Assembly: GCA_033782935.1 (NCBI GenBank)
Contig: JAWQEG010000470.1
Location: 2,636,001-2,700,000, forward strand
DNA from: Petrolisthes cinctipes
Taxonomy: Eukaryota; Arthropoda; Malacostraca; Decapoda; Porcellanidae
DNA length: 64,000 bases
Reading direction: 5' to 3'
How positions within the stretch are numbered: position 1 is the stretch's first letter; every line of letters begins with the position of its first letter. A program made the translations under genes and the position numbers. Below the pieces are notes generated by a model. It worked only from the letters and a program-made list of their open reading frames with translations, had not been told where the DNA came from and ran no database searches. Positions 24,285 through 38,160 of the stretch are shown here, piece after piece.

Positions 24285-27200
24285 ATGATAAAAATCGATA
24301 TTTAATGTTTCCAAAGTCGATATGTGCATGCATCTTCAGTACCCGTTTATATCTCAAATTTAGGCTCAAAACACCCGAAAATTCGATATATTTGGATCCC
24401 AGAAGCAATCTGTACATGCCTACTCAGTGCTAGAATTTTTTCAAAATATGTGCCAAAAACATGCTAAAAATCTATATTTTAGGTGCCCTAAGTCAATATG
24501 TGCATGCATTTTCTGTACCCGTTTATATCTCAAATTCAGGCTCAAAACACCCGAAAATTCGATATTTTTGGGTCCCAGAAGCGATCTGTACATGCCTACT
24601 CCTTGCTAGAATGTTTTCAAGATACAGACCCAAAACATGCTCAAAATCGATATTTTAGGTGTAAAAAGTCGATATGTGCATGCATCTTCAGTAACCGTTT
24701 ATATCTCAAATTCAGGCTCAAAACACCCGAAAATCAATATTTATGGGTCCCAGAAGGGATCTGTGCATGCCTACTCAGTGCTAGAATGTTTTCAAAATAT
24801 AGGCTCAAAACATGTTAAAAATCAATATTTTAGGTTTCCAAAGTCGATATGTTCATGCATCTTCAGTACCCGTTTGTATCTCAAATTCAGGCTCAAAACA
24901 CACGAAAATTCAATATTTTTGGGTCCCAGAAGCGATCTGTGCATGCCTACTCAGTGCTAGAATGTTTTCAAAATATAGGCTCAAAACATGATTAAAATCG
25001 ATATTTTAGGTGTCTAAAGTCGATATGTGCATGAATCTTCTGTACCCGTTTATATCTCAAATTGAGGCTCAAAACACCCGAAAATTCGATAATTTTGGGT
25101 TCCAGAAGCGATCTGTACATGCCTACTCCGTGGTAGAGTATTTTTAATATACAGGCCCAAAACATGCTGAAAATCGATATTTTAGTTGCCTAAAGTCAAA
25201 ATGTGTATGCATCTTCTGTACCCGTTTATATCCCAAATTCAGGCTCAAAACACCCAAAAATTCGATATTTTTGGGTCCCAGAAGCGATCTGTACATGCTT
25301 ACTCAGTGCTAGAATTTTTTCAATATATGGGCCCAAAACATGCTAAAAATCGATATTTTAGGTGCCTAAAGTCGATATGTGCATGCATCTTCTGTACCCG
25401 TTTATATCTCAAATTCAGGCTCAAAACACCCGAAAATTCGATATTTTTGGGTCCCAGAAGCGATCTGTACATGCCTACTCCGTGTTAGTGTATTTTCAAA
25501 ATACAGGCCCAAAACATGCTGAAAATCAATATTTTAGGTGCCCAAAGTCGATATGTGCATGCATCTTCTGTACCCGTTTATATCTCAAATTCAGGTTCAG
25601 AACACCCGAAAATTCGATATTTTTGGGTCCCAGAAGCGATCTGTACAAGCCTACTCCGTGTTAGAGTATTTTCAATATACAGGCACAAAACATGCTGAAA
25701 ATCGATATTTTAGGTGCCCAAAGTCAATATGTGTATGCATCTTCTGTACCCGTTTATTTCCCAAATTCAGGCTCAAAACACCCGAAAATTCGATATTTTT
25801 GGGTCCCAGAAGCGATCTGTACATGCCTACTCAGTGCTAGAATATATTGAAGATATGGGCCCAAAACATGCTAAAAATCGACATTTTAGATGCCCAAAGT
25901 CGATATGTGCATTCATTTTCTGTACCCGTTTATATCTCAAATTCAGGCTCAAAACACACGAAAATTCGATATTTTTGGGTCCCAGAAGCGATCTGTACAT
26001 GCCTACTCCGTGTTAGATATTTTTTAAATACAGGCCCGAAACATGCTGAAAATCTATATTTTAGGTGCACAAAGTCAATATGTGTATGCATCTTCTGTAT
26101 ACGTTTATATCCCAAATTCAGGCTCAAAACACCCGAAATTTCACCATTTTTGGGTCCCAGAAGCGATCTGTACATGCCTACTCAGTGCTAGAATGTTTTC
26201 AAAATATAGGCTTAAAACATGCTACAAATCGATATTTTCGGTGTCCAAAGTCGATATGTGCATGCATCTTCTGTACCCGTTTATATCTCAAATTCAGGCT
26301 CAAAACACCCGAAAATTCGATATTTTTGGGTCCCAGAAGCGACCTGTACATGCCTACTCAGTGCTAGAATTTTTTCAAAATATGGGCCCAAAACATGCTA
26401 AAAATCGATATTTTAAATTCAAAAAGTCGATATGTGCATGCATCTTCTGTACACGTTTATATCTCAAATTCAGGTTCAAAACACCCGAAAATTCGATATT
26501 TTTGGGTCCCAGAAGCGATCTGTACATGCCTAATCCGTGTTAGAGTATTTTCATAATACAGGCGCAAAACATGTTGGAAATTAATATTTTAGGTGCCCAA
26601 AGTCAATATGTGTATTTATCTTCTATACCCGTTTATTTCCCAAATTCAGGCTCAAAACACCCGAAAATTCGATATTTTTGGGTCCAAGAAGCGATCTGTA
26701 CATGCCTACTCCGTGTTAGAGAATTTTCAAGATACAGGCCCAAAACATGCTGAAAATCAATATTTTAGGTGCCCAAAGTCGATATGTGCATGCATCTACT
26801 GTACCCGTTTATATCTCAAATTCAGGTTCAGAACACCCGAAAATTCGATATTTTTGGGTCCCAGAAGCGATCTGTACATGCCTACTCCGTGTTAGAGTAT
26901 TTTCAATATACAGGCCCAAAACATGCTTAAAATCGATATTTTAGGTGCCCAAAGTTAATATGTGTATGCATCTTCTGTACTCGTTTATTTCCCAAATTCA
27001 GGCTCAAAACACTCGAAAATTCGATATTTTTGTGTACCAGAAGCGATCTGTACATGCCTACTCCGTGTTAGAGTATTTTCAAAATACAGGCCCAAAACAG
27101 GCTCAAAATCGATATTTTGGGTGCCCAAACTCGATATGTAAATGCATCTTCTGTACCCGTTTATATCCTAAATTCAGGTTTAAAACACTCGAAAATTCGA

Positions 27201-30200
27201 TATTTTTGGGTCACAGAAGCGATCTGTACATGCCTTCTCCTTGCTAGAATGTTTTCAAGATACAGACCCAAAACATAATCAAAATCGATATTTTAGGTGC
27301 AAAAAGTCGATATGTGCATGCATCTTCAGTACCCGTTTATATCTCAAATTCAGGCTCAAAATATCCGAAAATTCAACATTTTTGGGTCCCAGAAGCGATC
27401 TGTACATGCCTACTCAGTGCTAGAATGTTTTCAAAATATAGGCTCAAAACATGCTAAAAATCGATATTAAATGTGTCCAAAGTCGATATGTGCATGCATC
27501 TTCTGTACCCGTTTATATCTCAAATTCAGACTCAAAACACCCGAAAATTCGATATTTTTGTGTCCCAGAAGCGATCTGTACATGCTTACTCAGTGCTAGA
27601 ATTTTTTTAAGATATACGCCCAAATCATGCTAAAAATCGATATTTTAGGTGCACAAAGTCGATATGTGCATGCATCTTCTGTACACGTTTATATCTCAAA
27701 TTCAGGCTCAAAACACCCGAAAATTCGATATTTTTGGGTTCCAGAAGCGATCTGTACATGCCTACTCCGTGTTAGAGTATTTTCAAAATACAGGCCCAAA
27801 ACATGCTGAAAATCAATATTTTAGGTGCCCAAAGTCGATATGTGCATGCATCTTCTGTACCCGTTTATATCTCAAATTCAGGTTCAGAACACCCGAAAAT
27901 TCGATATTTTTGGGTCCCAGAAGCGATCTGTACATGCCTAGTCCGTGTTAGAGTATTTTCAATATACAGGCACAAAACATGCTGAAAATCGATATTTTAG
28001 GTGCCCAAAGTCAATATGTGTATGCATCTTCTGTACCCGTTTATTTCCCAAATTCAGGCTCAAAACACCCGAAAATTCGATATTTTTTGGTCCCAGAAGA
28101 GAACTGCACATGCCTACTCAGTGCTAGAATATATTGAAGATATAGGCCCAAAACATGCAAAAAATCGATATTTTAGGTGCCCAAATTCGATATGTACATT
28201 CATCTTCTGTACCCGTTTATATCTCAAATTCAGGCTCAAAATACCCGAAAATTCGATATTTTTGGGTCCCAGAAGCGATCTTTACATGCCTACTCAGTGC
28301 TAGAATGTTTTCAAAATATAGGCTCAAAACATGCTAAAAATCGATATTTTAGGTGTCCAAAGTCGATATGTGCATGCATCTTCTGTACCCGTTTATATCT
28401 CAAATTCAAGCTCAAAACACCCGAAAATTCGATATTTTTGGGTCCCAGAAGCGATCTGTACATGCCTACACAGTGCTAGAAATTTTTCAAAATACAGGCC
28501 CAAAACATGCTAAAAATCGATATTTTAAGTGCAAAAAGTCGATATGTGCATGCATCTTCTGTACCCGTTTATATCTCAAATTCAGGCTCAAAACACCCGA
28601 AAATTCGATATTTTTGGTTTACAGAAGCGATCTGTACATGCCTACTCCGTGTTAGAGTATTTTCAAAATACAGGCCCAAAACATGCTCAAAATCGATATT
28701 TTAGGTGCCCAAAGTCGATATGTGCATGCATCTTCTTTACCCGTTTATATCCCAAATTCAGGTTCAAAACACTCTAAAATTCGATATTTTTGCGTCCCAG
28801 AAGCGATCTTAATATGCCTACTCAGTGCTAGAATATTTTCAAGATATACGACCAAAACATGCTAAAAATCGATATTTTAGGTGCCCAAAGTCGATATGTG
28901 CATGCATCTTCTGTACCCGTTTATATCTCAAATTCAGACTTAAAACACACGAAAATTCGATATCTTTGTGTCCCAGAAGCGATCTGTACATGCCTACTCC
29001 GTGTTAGAGTATTTTCAAAATGCAGGCCCAAAACATGCTCAAAATCGATATTTTAGGTGCCCAAAGTTGATATGTGCATGCATCTTCTTTACCCGTTTAT
29101 ATCCCAAATTCAGGTTCAAAACACTCTAAAATTCGATATTTTTGGGTCCCAGAAGCGATCTGTACATGCCTACTCCGTGTTAGAGTATTTTCAAAATACA
29201 GGCCCAAAACATGCTCAAAATCGATATTTTAGGTGCCCAAAGTCGATATGTGCATGCATCTTCTTTACCCGTTTATATCCCAAATTCAGGTTCAAAACAC
29301 TCTAAAATTCGATATTTTTGCGTCCCAGAAGCGATCTTAATATGCCTACTCCGTGTTAGAGTATTTTCAAAATACAGGCCCAAAACATGTTGAAAATCAA
29401 TATTTTAGGTGCCCAAAGTCGATATGTGCATGAATCTTCTGTACCCGTTTATATCTCAAATTCAGGTTCAGAACACCCGAAAATTCGATATTTTTGGGTC
29501 CCATAAGCGATCTGTACAAGCCTACTCCGTGTTAGATTATTTTCAATATACAGCCACAACACATGCTGAAAATCGATATTTTAGGAGCCCAAAGTCAATA
29601 TGTGTATGCATCTTCTGTACCCGTTTATTTCCCAAATTCAGGCTCAAAACACCCGAAAATTCGATATTTTTTGGTCCCAGAAGAGAACTGTACATGCCTA
29701 CTCAGTGCTAGAATATATTGAAGATATGGGCCCAAAACATGCTAAAAATCGATATTTTAGGTGCCCAAAGTCGATATGTGCATGCATCTTCTGTACCCGT
29801 TATATCTCAAATTCAGGCTCAAAACACCCGAAAATTCGATATTTTTGGGTCCCAGAAGCGATCTGTACATGACTACTCAGTGCTAGAAATTTTTCAAAAT
29901 ACAGGCCCAAAACATGCTAAAAATCGATATTTTAAGTGCAAAAAGTCGATATGTGCATGCATCTTCTGTACCCGTTTACATCCCAAATTCAGGTTTAAAA
30001 CACTCGAAAATTCGATATTTTTGGGTCACAGAAGCGATCTGTACATGCCTACTCCTTGCTAGAATGTTTTAAAGATACAGACCCAAAACATAATCAAAAT
30101 CTATATTTTAGGTGCAAAAAGTCGATATGTGCATGCATCTTCAGTACCCGTTTATATCTCAAATTCAGGCTCAAAACACCCGAAAATTCAATATTTTTGG

Positions 30201-31825
30201 GTCCCTAAAGCAATGTGTACATGCCTACTCAGTGCTAGAATGTTTTCAAGATACAGACCCAAAACATGCTAAAAATCGATATTTAATGTGTCCAAAGTCA
30301 ATATGTGCATGCAACTTCTGTACCCGTTTATATCTCAAATTCAGGCTCAAAACACCCGAAAATTCAATATTTTTGGGTCCCAGAAGCAATGTGTACATGC
30401 CTACTCAGTGCTAGAATGTTTTCAAGATACAGACCCAAAACATGCTAAAAATCGATATTTAATGTGTCCAAAGTCAATATGTGCATACATCTTCTGTACC
30501 CGTTTATATCTCAAATTCAGGCTCAAAACACCCGAAAATTCCATATTTTTGGGTCCCAGAAGCGATCTGTACATGCCTACTCCGTGTTAGAGTATTTTCA
30601 ATATACAGGCCCAAAACATGCTAAAAATCGATATTATAGGTGCCCAAAGTCGATATGTGCATGCATCTTCTGTACCCGTTTATATCTCAAATTCAGGCTC
30701 AAAACACCCGAAAATTCGATATTTTTGGGTCCCAGAAGCGTACTGTACATGCCTACTCCGTGTTAGAGTATTTTCACAATACAGGACCAAAACATACTGA
30801 AAATCGATATTTTGGGTGCCCAAAGACGATATGTGCATGCATCTTCTGTACCCGTTTATATCTCAAATTCATGCTCAAAACTCCCGAAAATTCTATATTT
30901 TTGGGTCCCAGAAGCGATCTGTACATGCCTACTCCGTGTTAGAGTATTTTCAATATACAGGCCCAAAACATGCTGAAAATCGATATTATAGGTGCCCAAA
31001 GTCAATATGTTTATGCATCTTCTGTACCCGTTTATTTCCTAAATTCAGTCTCAAAACACCCGAAAATTCGATATTTTTGTGTACCAGAAGCGATCTGTAC
31101 ATGCCTACTCCGTGATAGAGTATTTTCAAAGCACAGGCCCAAAACATGCTCAAAATCGATATTTTAAGTGCAAAAAGTCGATATGTGCATGCATCTTCTG
31201 TACCCGTTTACATCCCAAATTCAGGTTTAAAACACTCGAAAATTCGATATTTTTGGGTCACAGAAGCGACCTGTACATGCCTAATCCTTGCTAGAATGTT
31301 TTCAAGATACAGACCCAAAACATAATCAAAATCGATATTTTAGGTGCAAAAAATCGATATGTGCATGCATCTTCAGTACCCGTTTATATCTCAAATTCAG
31401 GCTCAAAACACCCGAAAATTCAATATTTTTGGGTCCCAGAAGCGATGTGTACATATCTACTCAGTGCTAGAATTTTTTCAAAATATAGGCTCGAAACATG
31501 CTAAAAATCGATATTTAATGTGTCCAAAGTCGATATGTGCATGCATCTTCTGTACCCGTTTATATCTCAAATTCAGGCTCAAAACACCCGAAAATTCGAT
31601 ATTCTTGGGTCCCAGAAGCGATCTGTACATGCCTACTCCGTGTTAGAGTATTTTCAAAATACAGGCCCAAAACATGCTGAAAATCTATATTTTAGGTGCA
31701 CAAAGTCAATATGTGTATGCATCTTCTGTATCTGTTTATATCCCAAATTCAGGCTCAAAACACCCTAAAATTCAACATTTTTGGGTCCCAGAAGTGATCT
31801 GTACATGCCTACTCAGTGCTAGAAT
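24285..31825 (+). repeat. Large multi-kilobase module, copy 2
   Basis: This is colinear with copy 1 to about 29780 and with copy 3 (38770-46782) to 31825. Relative to copy 1 it has one extra monomer at about 26345-26520. Relative to copy 3 it lacks one monomer near 40905-41080 and two near 43992-44343. Offsets to copy 3 step from 14429 to 14605 to 14957, each step a whole number of monomers. A 1-bp deletion (cccgttatatc, near 29803) is shared with copy 3 (near 44757). Confidence 0.87.
30183..30534 (+). repeat. Adjacent near-identical monomer pair
   Basis: 30183-30358 and 30359-30534 are near-identical neighbours in the B+A register, both with gcaatgtgtac, tttcaagatacagac and tttaatgtgtcc. 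The corresponding place at 35216-35518 and 49997-50269 has a single copy, so a one-monomer tandem duplication occurred in the lineage of this module. The pair recurs at about 45140-45491 in copy 3. Confidence 0.75.
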
Positions 31826-33104
31826 GTTTTCAAAATATAGGCCCAAAACCTGCTAAAAATCGATATTTTAGGTGCCCAAAGTCGATATGTCAATGCATCT
31901 TCTGTACCCGTTTATATCTCAAATTCAGGCTCAAAACACACGAAAATTCGATATTTTTGTGTCCCAGAAGCGATCTGTACATGCCTACTCAGTGTTAGAG
32001 TATTTTTAAAATATAAACTCAAAATATGCTCCAAATCGATATTTTAGGTGCCCAAAGTCAATATGTGTATGCATCTTCTGTATCCGTTTATATCCCAAAT
32101 TTAGGCTCAAAACACCCGAAAATTCGATATTTTTGGGTCCCAGAAGCGATCTGTACATGCCTACTTAATGCTAGAATATTTTCAAAATATAGGCCCAAAA
32201 CATGCTAAAAATCGATATTTTGGGTACCCGAAGTCAATATGTGTATGCATCTTCTGTACCCGTTTATTTCCCAAATTCAGGCTCAAAACTCCCGAAAATT
32301 CGATATTTTTGTGTACCAGAAGCGATCTGTACATGCCTACTCCGTGATAGAGTATTTTTAAAATACAGGCCCAAAACATGCTCAAAATCGATATTTTGGG
32401 TGCCCAAAGTCGATATGTGCATGCATCTTCTGTCCCCGTTTACATCCCAAATTCAGGTTTAAAACACTCGAAAAAAAAAAAATTTGTGGTCACAGAAGCG
32501 ATCTGTACATGCCTACTCAGTGCTAGAATGTTTTCAAAATATAGGCCCAAAACCTGCTAAAAATCGATATTTTAGGTGCCCAAAGCCGATATGTCAATGC
32601 ATCTTCTGTACCCGTTTATATCTCAAATTCAGGCTCAAAACACACGAAAATTCGATATTTTTGTGTCCCAGAAGCGATCTGTACATGCCTACTCAGTGTT
32701 AGAGTATTTTTAAAATATAAACTCAAAATATGCTCCAAATCGATATTTTGGGTGCCCAAAGTCAATATGTGCATGCATCTTCTTTACCCGTTTATATCCC
32801 AAATTAAGGCTCAAAACACCCGAAAATTCGATATTTTTGGGTCACAGAAGCGATCTGTACATGCCTACTCAGTGCTAGAATATTTTCAAGATATGGGCCC
32901 AAAACAGGGTAAAAATCGATATTTTAAGTGCCTAAAGTCGATATGTGCATGCATCTTCTGTACCCGTTTATATCTCAAATTCAGGCTCAATACACCCTAA
33001 AATTCGATATTTTTGGGTCCTAGAAGCGATCTGTACATGCCTACTCCGTGTTAGAGTATTTTCAAAATACAGGCCCAAAACATGCTGATAATCGATATTT
33101 TAGG
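31826..33104 (+). repeat. Mosaic segment with a 704-bp spaced repeat
   Basis: 31826-32045 matches about 32530-32750 at offset 704 (four monomers); both contain aaaacctgct, tatgtcaatgc and tataaactcaaaatatgct. Between them lies a monomer with an A12 run at 32471. The stretch 32882-33370 matches 46783-47271 at offset 13901, so copy 3 of the large module lacks about 1056 bp (six monomers) that are present here. No gene is present. Confidence 0.75.
32471..32482 (+). repeat. A12 run replacing the start of a B half
   Basis: After cactcg, the usual aaaattcgatattttt is replaced by twelve A then tttgtgg. The next monomer landmark is still exactly 176 bp on, so the change conserves length: a cluster of about eight substitutions rather than an insertion. 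Sister copies are at 47604, 48484, 52884 and 53764. Confidence 0.85.
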
Positions 33105-33808
33105 TGCCCAAAGTCAATATGTGTATGCATCTTCTGTATCCGTTTATATCCCAAATTTAGGCTCAAAACACCCGAAAATTCGATATTTTTGGGTCCCAGA
33201 AGCGATCTGTACATGCCTACTTAATGCTAGAATATTTTCAAAATATAGGCCCAAAACATGCTAAAAATCGATATTTTGGGTACCCGAAGTCGATATGTGC
33301 ATGTATCTTCTGTACCCGTTTATTTCCCAAATTCAGGCTCAAAACACCCTAAAATTCGATATTTTTGGGTCCCTGAAGCGATCTGTACATGCCTACTCCG
33401 TGTAAGAGTATTTTCAAAATACAGGCCCAAAACATGCTAAAAATCGATATTTTAGGTGCACAAAGTCAATATGTGTATGCATCTTCTGTATCTGTTTATA
33501 TCCCAAATTCAGGCTCAAAACACCCTAAAATTCGACATTTTTGGGTCCCAGAAGTAATCTGTACATGCCTACTAAGTGCAAGAATGTTTTCAAAATATAC
33601 GCCCAAAACATGCTAAAAATCGATAATTTAGGTGCCCAAAGTCGATATGTGAATGTATCTTTTGTACCCGTTTATATCTCAAATTCAGGCTCAAAACACA
33701 CGAAAATTCGATATTTTTGTGTCCCAGAAGCGATCTGTACATGCCTACTCCGTGTTATAGTATTTTCAAAATACAAGCTCAAAACATGCTGAAAATCGAT
33801 ATTTTAGT
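33105..33808 (+). repeat. 704-bp four-monomer tandem duplication, unit 1
   Basis: This matches 33809-34512 at offset 704 with no difference seen by eye. Its left edge is clear: 33104 is g where 33808 is t. It contains cttaatgctagaat, gggtacccgaag, gtgtaagagtatt, a gtgcacaaag monomer and a gataatttagg monomer. Identity over 704 bp when neighbouring units differ marks it as one of the newest events in the window. Confidence 0.9.
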
Positions 33809-34512
33809 TGCCCAAAGTCAATATGTGTATGCATCTTCTGTATCCGTTTATATCCCAAATTTAGGCTCAAAACACCCGAAAATTCGATATTTTTGGGTCC
33901 CAGAAGCGATCTGTACATGCCTACTTAATGCTAGAATATTTTCAAAATATAGGCCCAAAACATGCTAAAAATCGATATTTTGGGTACCCGAAGTCGATAT
34001 GTGCATGTATCTTCTGTACCCGTTTATTTCCCAAATTCAGGCTCAAAACACCCTAAAATTCGATATTTTTGGGTCCCTGAAGCGATCTGTACATGCCTAC
34101 TCCGTGTAAGAGTATTTTCAAAATACAGGCCCAAAACATGCTAAAAATCGATATTTTAGGTGCACAAAGTCAATATGTGTATGCATCTTCTGTATCTGTT
34201 TATATCCCAAATTCAGGCTCAAAACACCCTAAAATTCGACATTTTTGGGTCCCAGAAGTAATCTGTACATGCCTACTAAGTGCAAGAATGTTTTCAAAAT
34301 ATACGCCCAAAACATGCTAAAAATCGATAATTTAGGTGCCCAAAGTCGATATGTGAATGTATCTTTTGTACCCGTTTATATCTCAAATTCAGGCTCAAAA
34401 CACACGAAAATTCGATATTTTTGTGTCCCAGAAGCGATCTGTACATGCCTACTCCGTGTTATAGTATTTTCAAAATACAAGCTCAAAACATGCTGAAAAT
34501 CGATATTTTAGT
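33809..34512 (+). repeat. 704-bp four-monomer tandem duplication, unit 2
   Basis: This is the second copy. Identity to unit 1 continues to about 34545, where ctgtacccg replaces ctgtatccg. From about 34085 the sequence is also homologous to 48866 onward (offset 14781) and to 54146 onward, so the duplication arose beside or within a fragment of the 30-mer module. Confidence 0.9.
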
Positions 34513-36735
34513 TGCCCAAAGTCAATATGTGTATGCATCTTCTGTACCCGTTTATATCCCAAATTAAGGCTCAAAACACCCGAAAATTCGATATTTTTTG
34601 GTCCCAGAAGAGAACTGTACATGCCTACTCAGTGCTAGAATATATTGAAGATATGGGCCCAAAAGATGCTAAAAATCGATATTTTAGGTGCCAAAAGTCG
34701 ATATGTACATTCATCTTCTGTACCCGTTTATATCTCAAATTCAGGCTCAAAATACCCGAAAATTCGATATTTTTGGGTCCCAGAAGCGATCTGTACATGC
34801 CTACTCTGTCCTAGAATGTTTTCAAAATATAGGCTCAAAACTTGCTAAAAATCGATATTTTAGGTGTACAAAGTCGATATGTGCATGCATCTTCTGTACC
34901 CGTTTATATCTCAAATTCAGGCTCAAAACACCCGAAAATTCGATATTTTTGGGTCCCAGAAGCGATCTGTACATGCCTACTCAGTGCTAGAAATTTTTCA
35001 AAATACAGGCCCAAAACATGCTAAAAATCGATATTTTAAGTTCAAAAAGTCGATATGTGCATGCATCTTCTGTACCCGTTTACATCCCAAATTCAGGTTT
35101 AAAACACTCGAAAATTCGATATTTTTGGGTCACAGAAGCGATCTGTACATGCCTACTCCTTGCTAGAATGTTTTCAAGATACAGACCCAAAACATAATCA
35201 AAATCGATATTTTAGGTGCAAAAAGTCGATATGTGCATGCATCTTCAGTACCCGTTTATATCTCAAATTCAGGCTCAAAACACCCTAAAATTCAATATTT
35301 TTGGGTCCCTAAAGCGATGTGTACATGCCTACTCAGTGCTAGAATGTTTTCAAGATACAGACCCAAAACATGCTAAAAATCGATATTTAATGTGTCAAAA
35401 GTCAATATGTGCATACATCTTCTGTACCCGTTTATATCTCAAATTCAGGCTCAAAACACCCGAAAATTCGATATTTTTGGGTCCCAGAAGCGATCTGTAC
35501 ATGCCTACTCCGTGTTAGAGTATTTTCACAATACAGGACCAAAACATGCTGAAAATCGATATTTTGGGTGCCCAAAGACGATATGTGCATGCATCTTCTG
35601 TACCCGTTTATATCTCAAATTCATGCTCAAAACTCCCGAAAATTCTATATTTTTGGGTCCCAGAAGCGATCTGTACATGCCTACTCCGTGTTAGAGTATT
35701 TTCAATATACAGGCCCAAAACATGCTGAAAATCTATATTATAGGTGCCCAAAGTCAATATGTTTATGCATCTTCTGTACCCGTTTATTTCCTAAATTCAG
35801 GCTCCAAACCCCCGAAAATTCGATATTTTTGTGTACCAGAAGCGATCTGTACATGCCTACTCCGTGATAGAGTATTTTCAAAACACAGGCCCAAAACATG
35901 CTCAAAATCGATATTTTGGGTGCCCAAAGTCGATATGTGCATGCATCTTCTGTACCCGTTTACATCCCAAATTCAGGTTTAAAACACTTGAAAATTCGAT
36001 ATTTTTGGGTCACAGATGCGACCTGTACATGCCTACTCCTTGCTAGGATGTTTTCAAGATACAGACCCAAAACATAATCAAAATCGATATTTTAGGTGCA
36101 AAAAGTCGATATGTGCATGCATCTTCAGTACCCGTTTATATCTCAAATTCAGGCTCAAAACACCCGAAAATTCAATATTTTTGGTTCCCAGAAGCGATGT
36201 GTACATGTCTACTCAGTGCTAGAATTTTTTCAAAATATAGGCTCGAAACATGCTAAAAATCGATATTTAATGTGTCCAAAGTCGATATGTGCATGCATCT
36301 TCTGTACCCGTTTATATCTCAAATTCAGGCTCAAAACACCCGAAAATTCGATATTTTTGGGTCCCAGAAGCGATCTGTACATGCCTACTCCGTGTTAGAG
36401 TATTTTCAAAATACAGGCCCAAAACATGCTGAAAATCTATATTTTAGGTGCACAAAGTCAATATGTGTATGCATCTTCTGTATCTGTTTATATCCCAAAT
36501 TCAGGCTCAAAACACTATAAAATTCAACATTTTTGGGTCCCAGAAGTGATCTGTACATGCCTACTCAGTGCTAGAATGTTTTCAAAATATAGGCCCAAAA
36601 CCTGCTAAAAATCGATATTTTAGGTGCCCAAAGTCGATATGTCAATGCATCTTCTGTACCCGTTTATATCTCAAATTCAGGCTCAAAACACACGAAAATT
36701 CGATATTTTTGTGTCCCAGAAGCGATCTGTACATG
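34513..36735 (+). repeat. Partial copy of the 30-monomer module
   Basis: Together with its left extension to about 34085, this matches 48866-51099 (offset 14781) and 54146-56796 (offset 20061). Shared landmarks include gccaaaagtcg, actctgtcctagaatg, gtgtacaaag and cattcatgctc-like halves such as aaattcatgctc. A few private changes are present, for example gctccaaacccccg near 35801 and cagatgcgacc near 36014. The right boundary is where tgccatactt begins. Confidence 0.82.
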
Positions 36736-37130
36736 CCATACTTAGTGCTAGAATATTTTCAAAATGTAGGCCCAAAACATGCTAAAAATCGATATTTTGG
36801 GTGCCCAAAGTCGATATGTGCATGCATCTTCTGTACCCGTTTATATCTCAAAATCAGGCTCAAAACTCCCGAAAATTCGATATTTTTGGGTCCAAGAAGC
36901 GATCTGTACATGCCTACTCCGTGTCAGAGTATTTTCAATATACAGGCCCAAAACATGCTGAAAATCGATATTTTAGTTGCCCAAAGTCAATATGTGTATG
37001 CATCTTCAGTACCCGTTTATATCTCAAATTTAGGCTCAAAACACCCGAAAATTCGATATATTTGGATCCCAGAAGCAATCTGTACATGCCTACTCAGTGC
37101 TAGAATTTTTTCAAAATATGTGCCCAAAAC
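36736..37130 (+). repeat. Short mosaic with the tgccatactt insertion marker
   Basis: A B half reads tgccatacttag where others read tgcctacttag, a 1-bp gain. The same rare form occurs near 56970 and 58732, followed by the same neighbours (tttcaaaatgtagg, then ctcaaaatcaggctc). It therefore marks common descent of three segments. After about 37000 the sequence changes to monomers of the 20-mer start (atttggatcccagaagcaatc). Confidence 0.75.
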
Positions 37131-38160
37131 ATGCTAAAAATCTATATTTTAGGTGCCCAAAGTCAATATGTGTATGCATCTTCTGTACTCGTTTATTTCC
37201 CAAATTCAGGCTCAAAACACTCGAAAATTCGATATTTATGTGTACCAGAATCGATCTGTACATGCCTACTCCGTGTTAGAGTATTTTCAAAATACAGGCC
37301 CAAAACATGCTCAAAATCGATATTTTGGATGCCCAAACTCGATATGTAAATGCATCTTCTGTACCCGTTTATATCTCAAATTTAGGTTTAAAACTCTCGA
37401 AAATTCGATATTTTTGGGTCACAGAAGCGATCTCTACATGCTTACTCCTTGCTAGAATGTTTTCAGGATACAGACCCAAAACATAATCAAAATCGATATT
37501 TTAGGTGCAAAAAGTCGATATGTGCATTCATCTTCAGTACCCGTTTATATCTCAAATTCAGGCTCAAAATATCCGAAAATTCAACATTTTTGGGTCCCAG
37601 AAGCAATCTGTACATGCCTACTCAGTGCTAGAATTTTTTCAAAATATAGGCTCAAAACATGCTAAAAATCGATATTTAATGTGTCCAAAGTCGATATGTG
37701 CATGCATCTTCTGTACCCGTTTATATCTAAAATTCAGACTCAAAACACCCGAAAATTCGATATTTTGGGGTCCCAGAAGCGATCTGTACATGCTTACTCA
37801 GTGCTAGAATTTTTTCAATATATGGGCCCAAATCATGCTAAAAATCGATGTTTTAGGTGCACAAAGTCGATATGTGCATGCATCTTCTGTACTCGTTTAT
37901 ATCTCAAATTCAGGCTCAAAACACCCGAAAATTCGATAGTTTTGGGTCCCAGAAGCGATCTGTACATGCCTACTCCGTGTTAGAGTATTTTCAAAATACA
38001 GGCCCAAAACATGCTGAAAATCAATATTTTAGGTGCCCAAAGTCGATATGTGCATGCATCTTCTGTACCCGTTTATATCTCAAATTCAGGTTCAGAACAC
38101 CCGAAAATTCGATATTTTTGGGTCCCAGAAGCGATCTGTACATGCCTACTCAGTGCTAGA
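37131..38160 (+). repeat. Isolated fragment of the 10-mer family
   Basis: Six consecutive monomers follow the order at 10405-11420 (offset about 26748), with ttatgtgtaccag, gatgcccaaac, gtgcaaaaag, tttaatgtgtcc, gatgttttaggtgcac and ggttcagaac types. It lies 13 kb from the nearest complete 10-mer, so it was moved as a block or is a relic of a wider 10-mer domain. Confidence 0.8.

Noticed and set aside
32471..32482. Poly-A tail of a retroposed insertion
   Set aside because: The A-run replaces monomer sequence base for base without adding length, and ordinary satellite continues on both sides with no target-site duplication.
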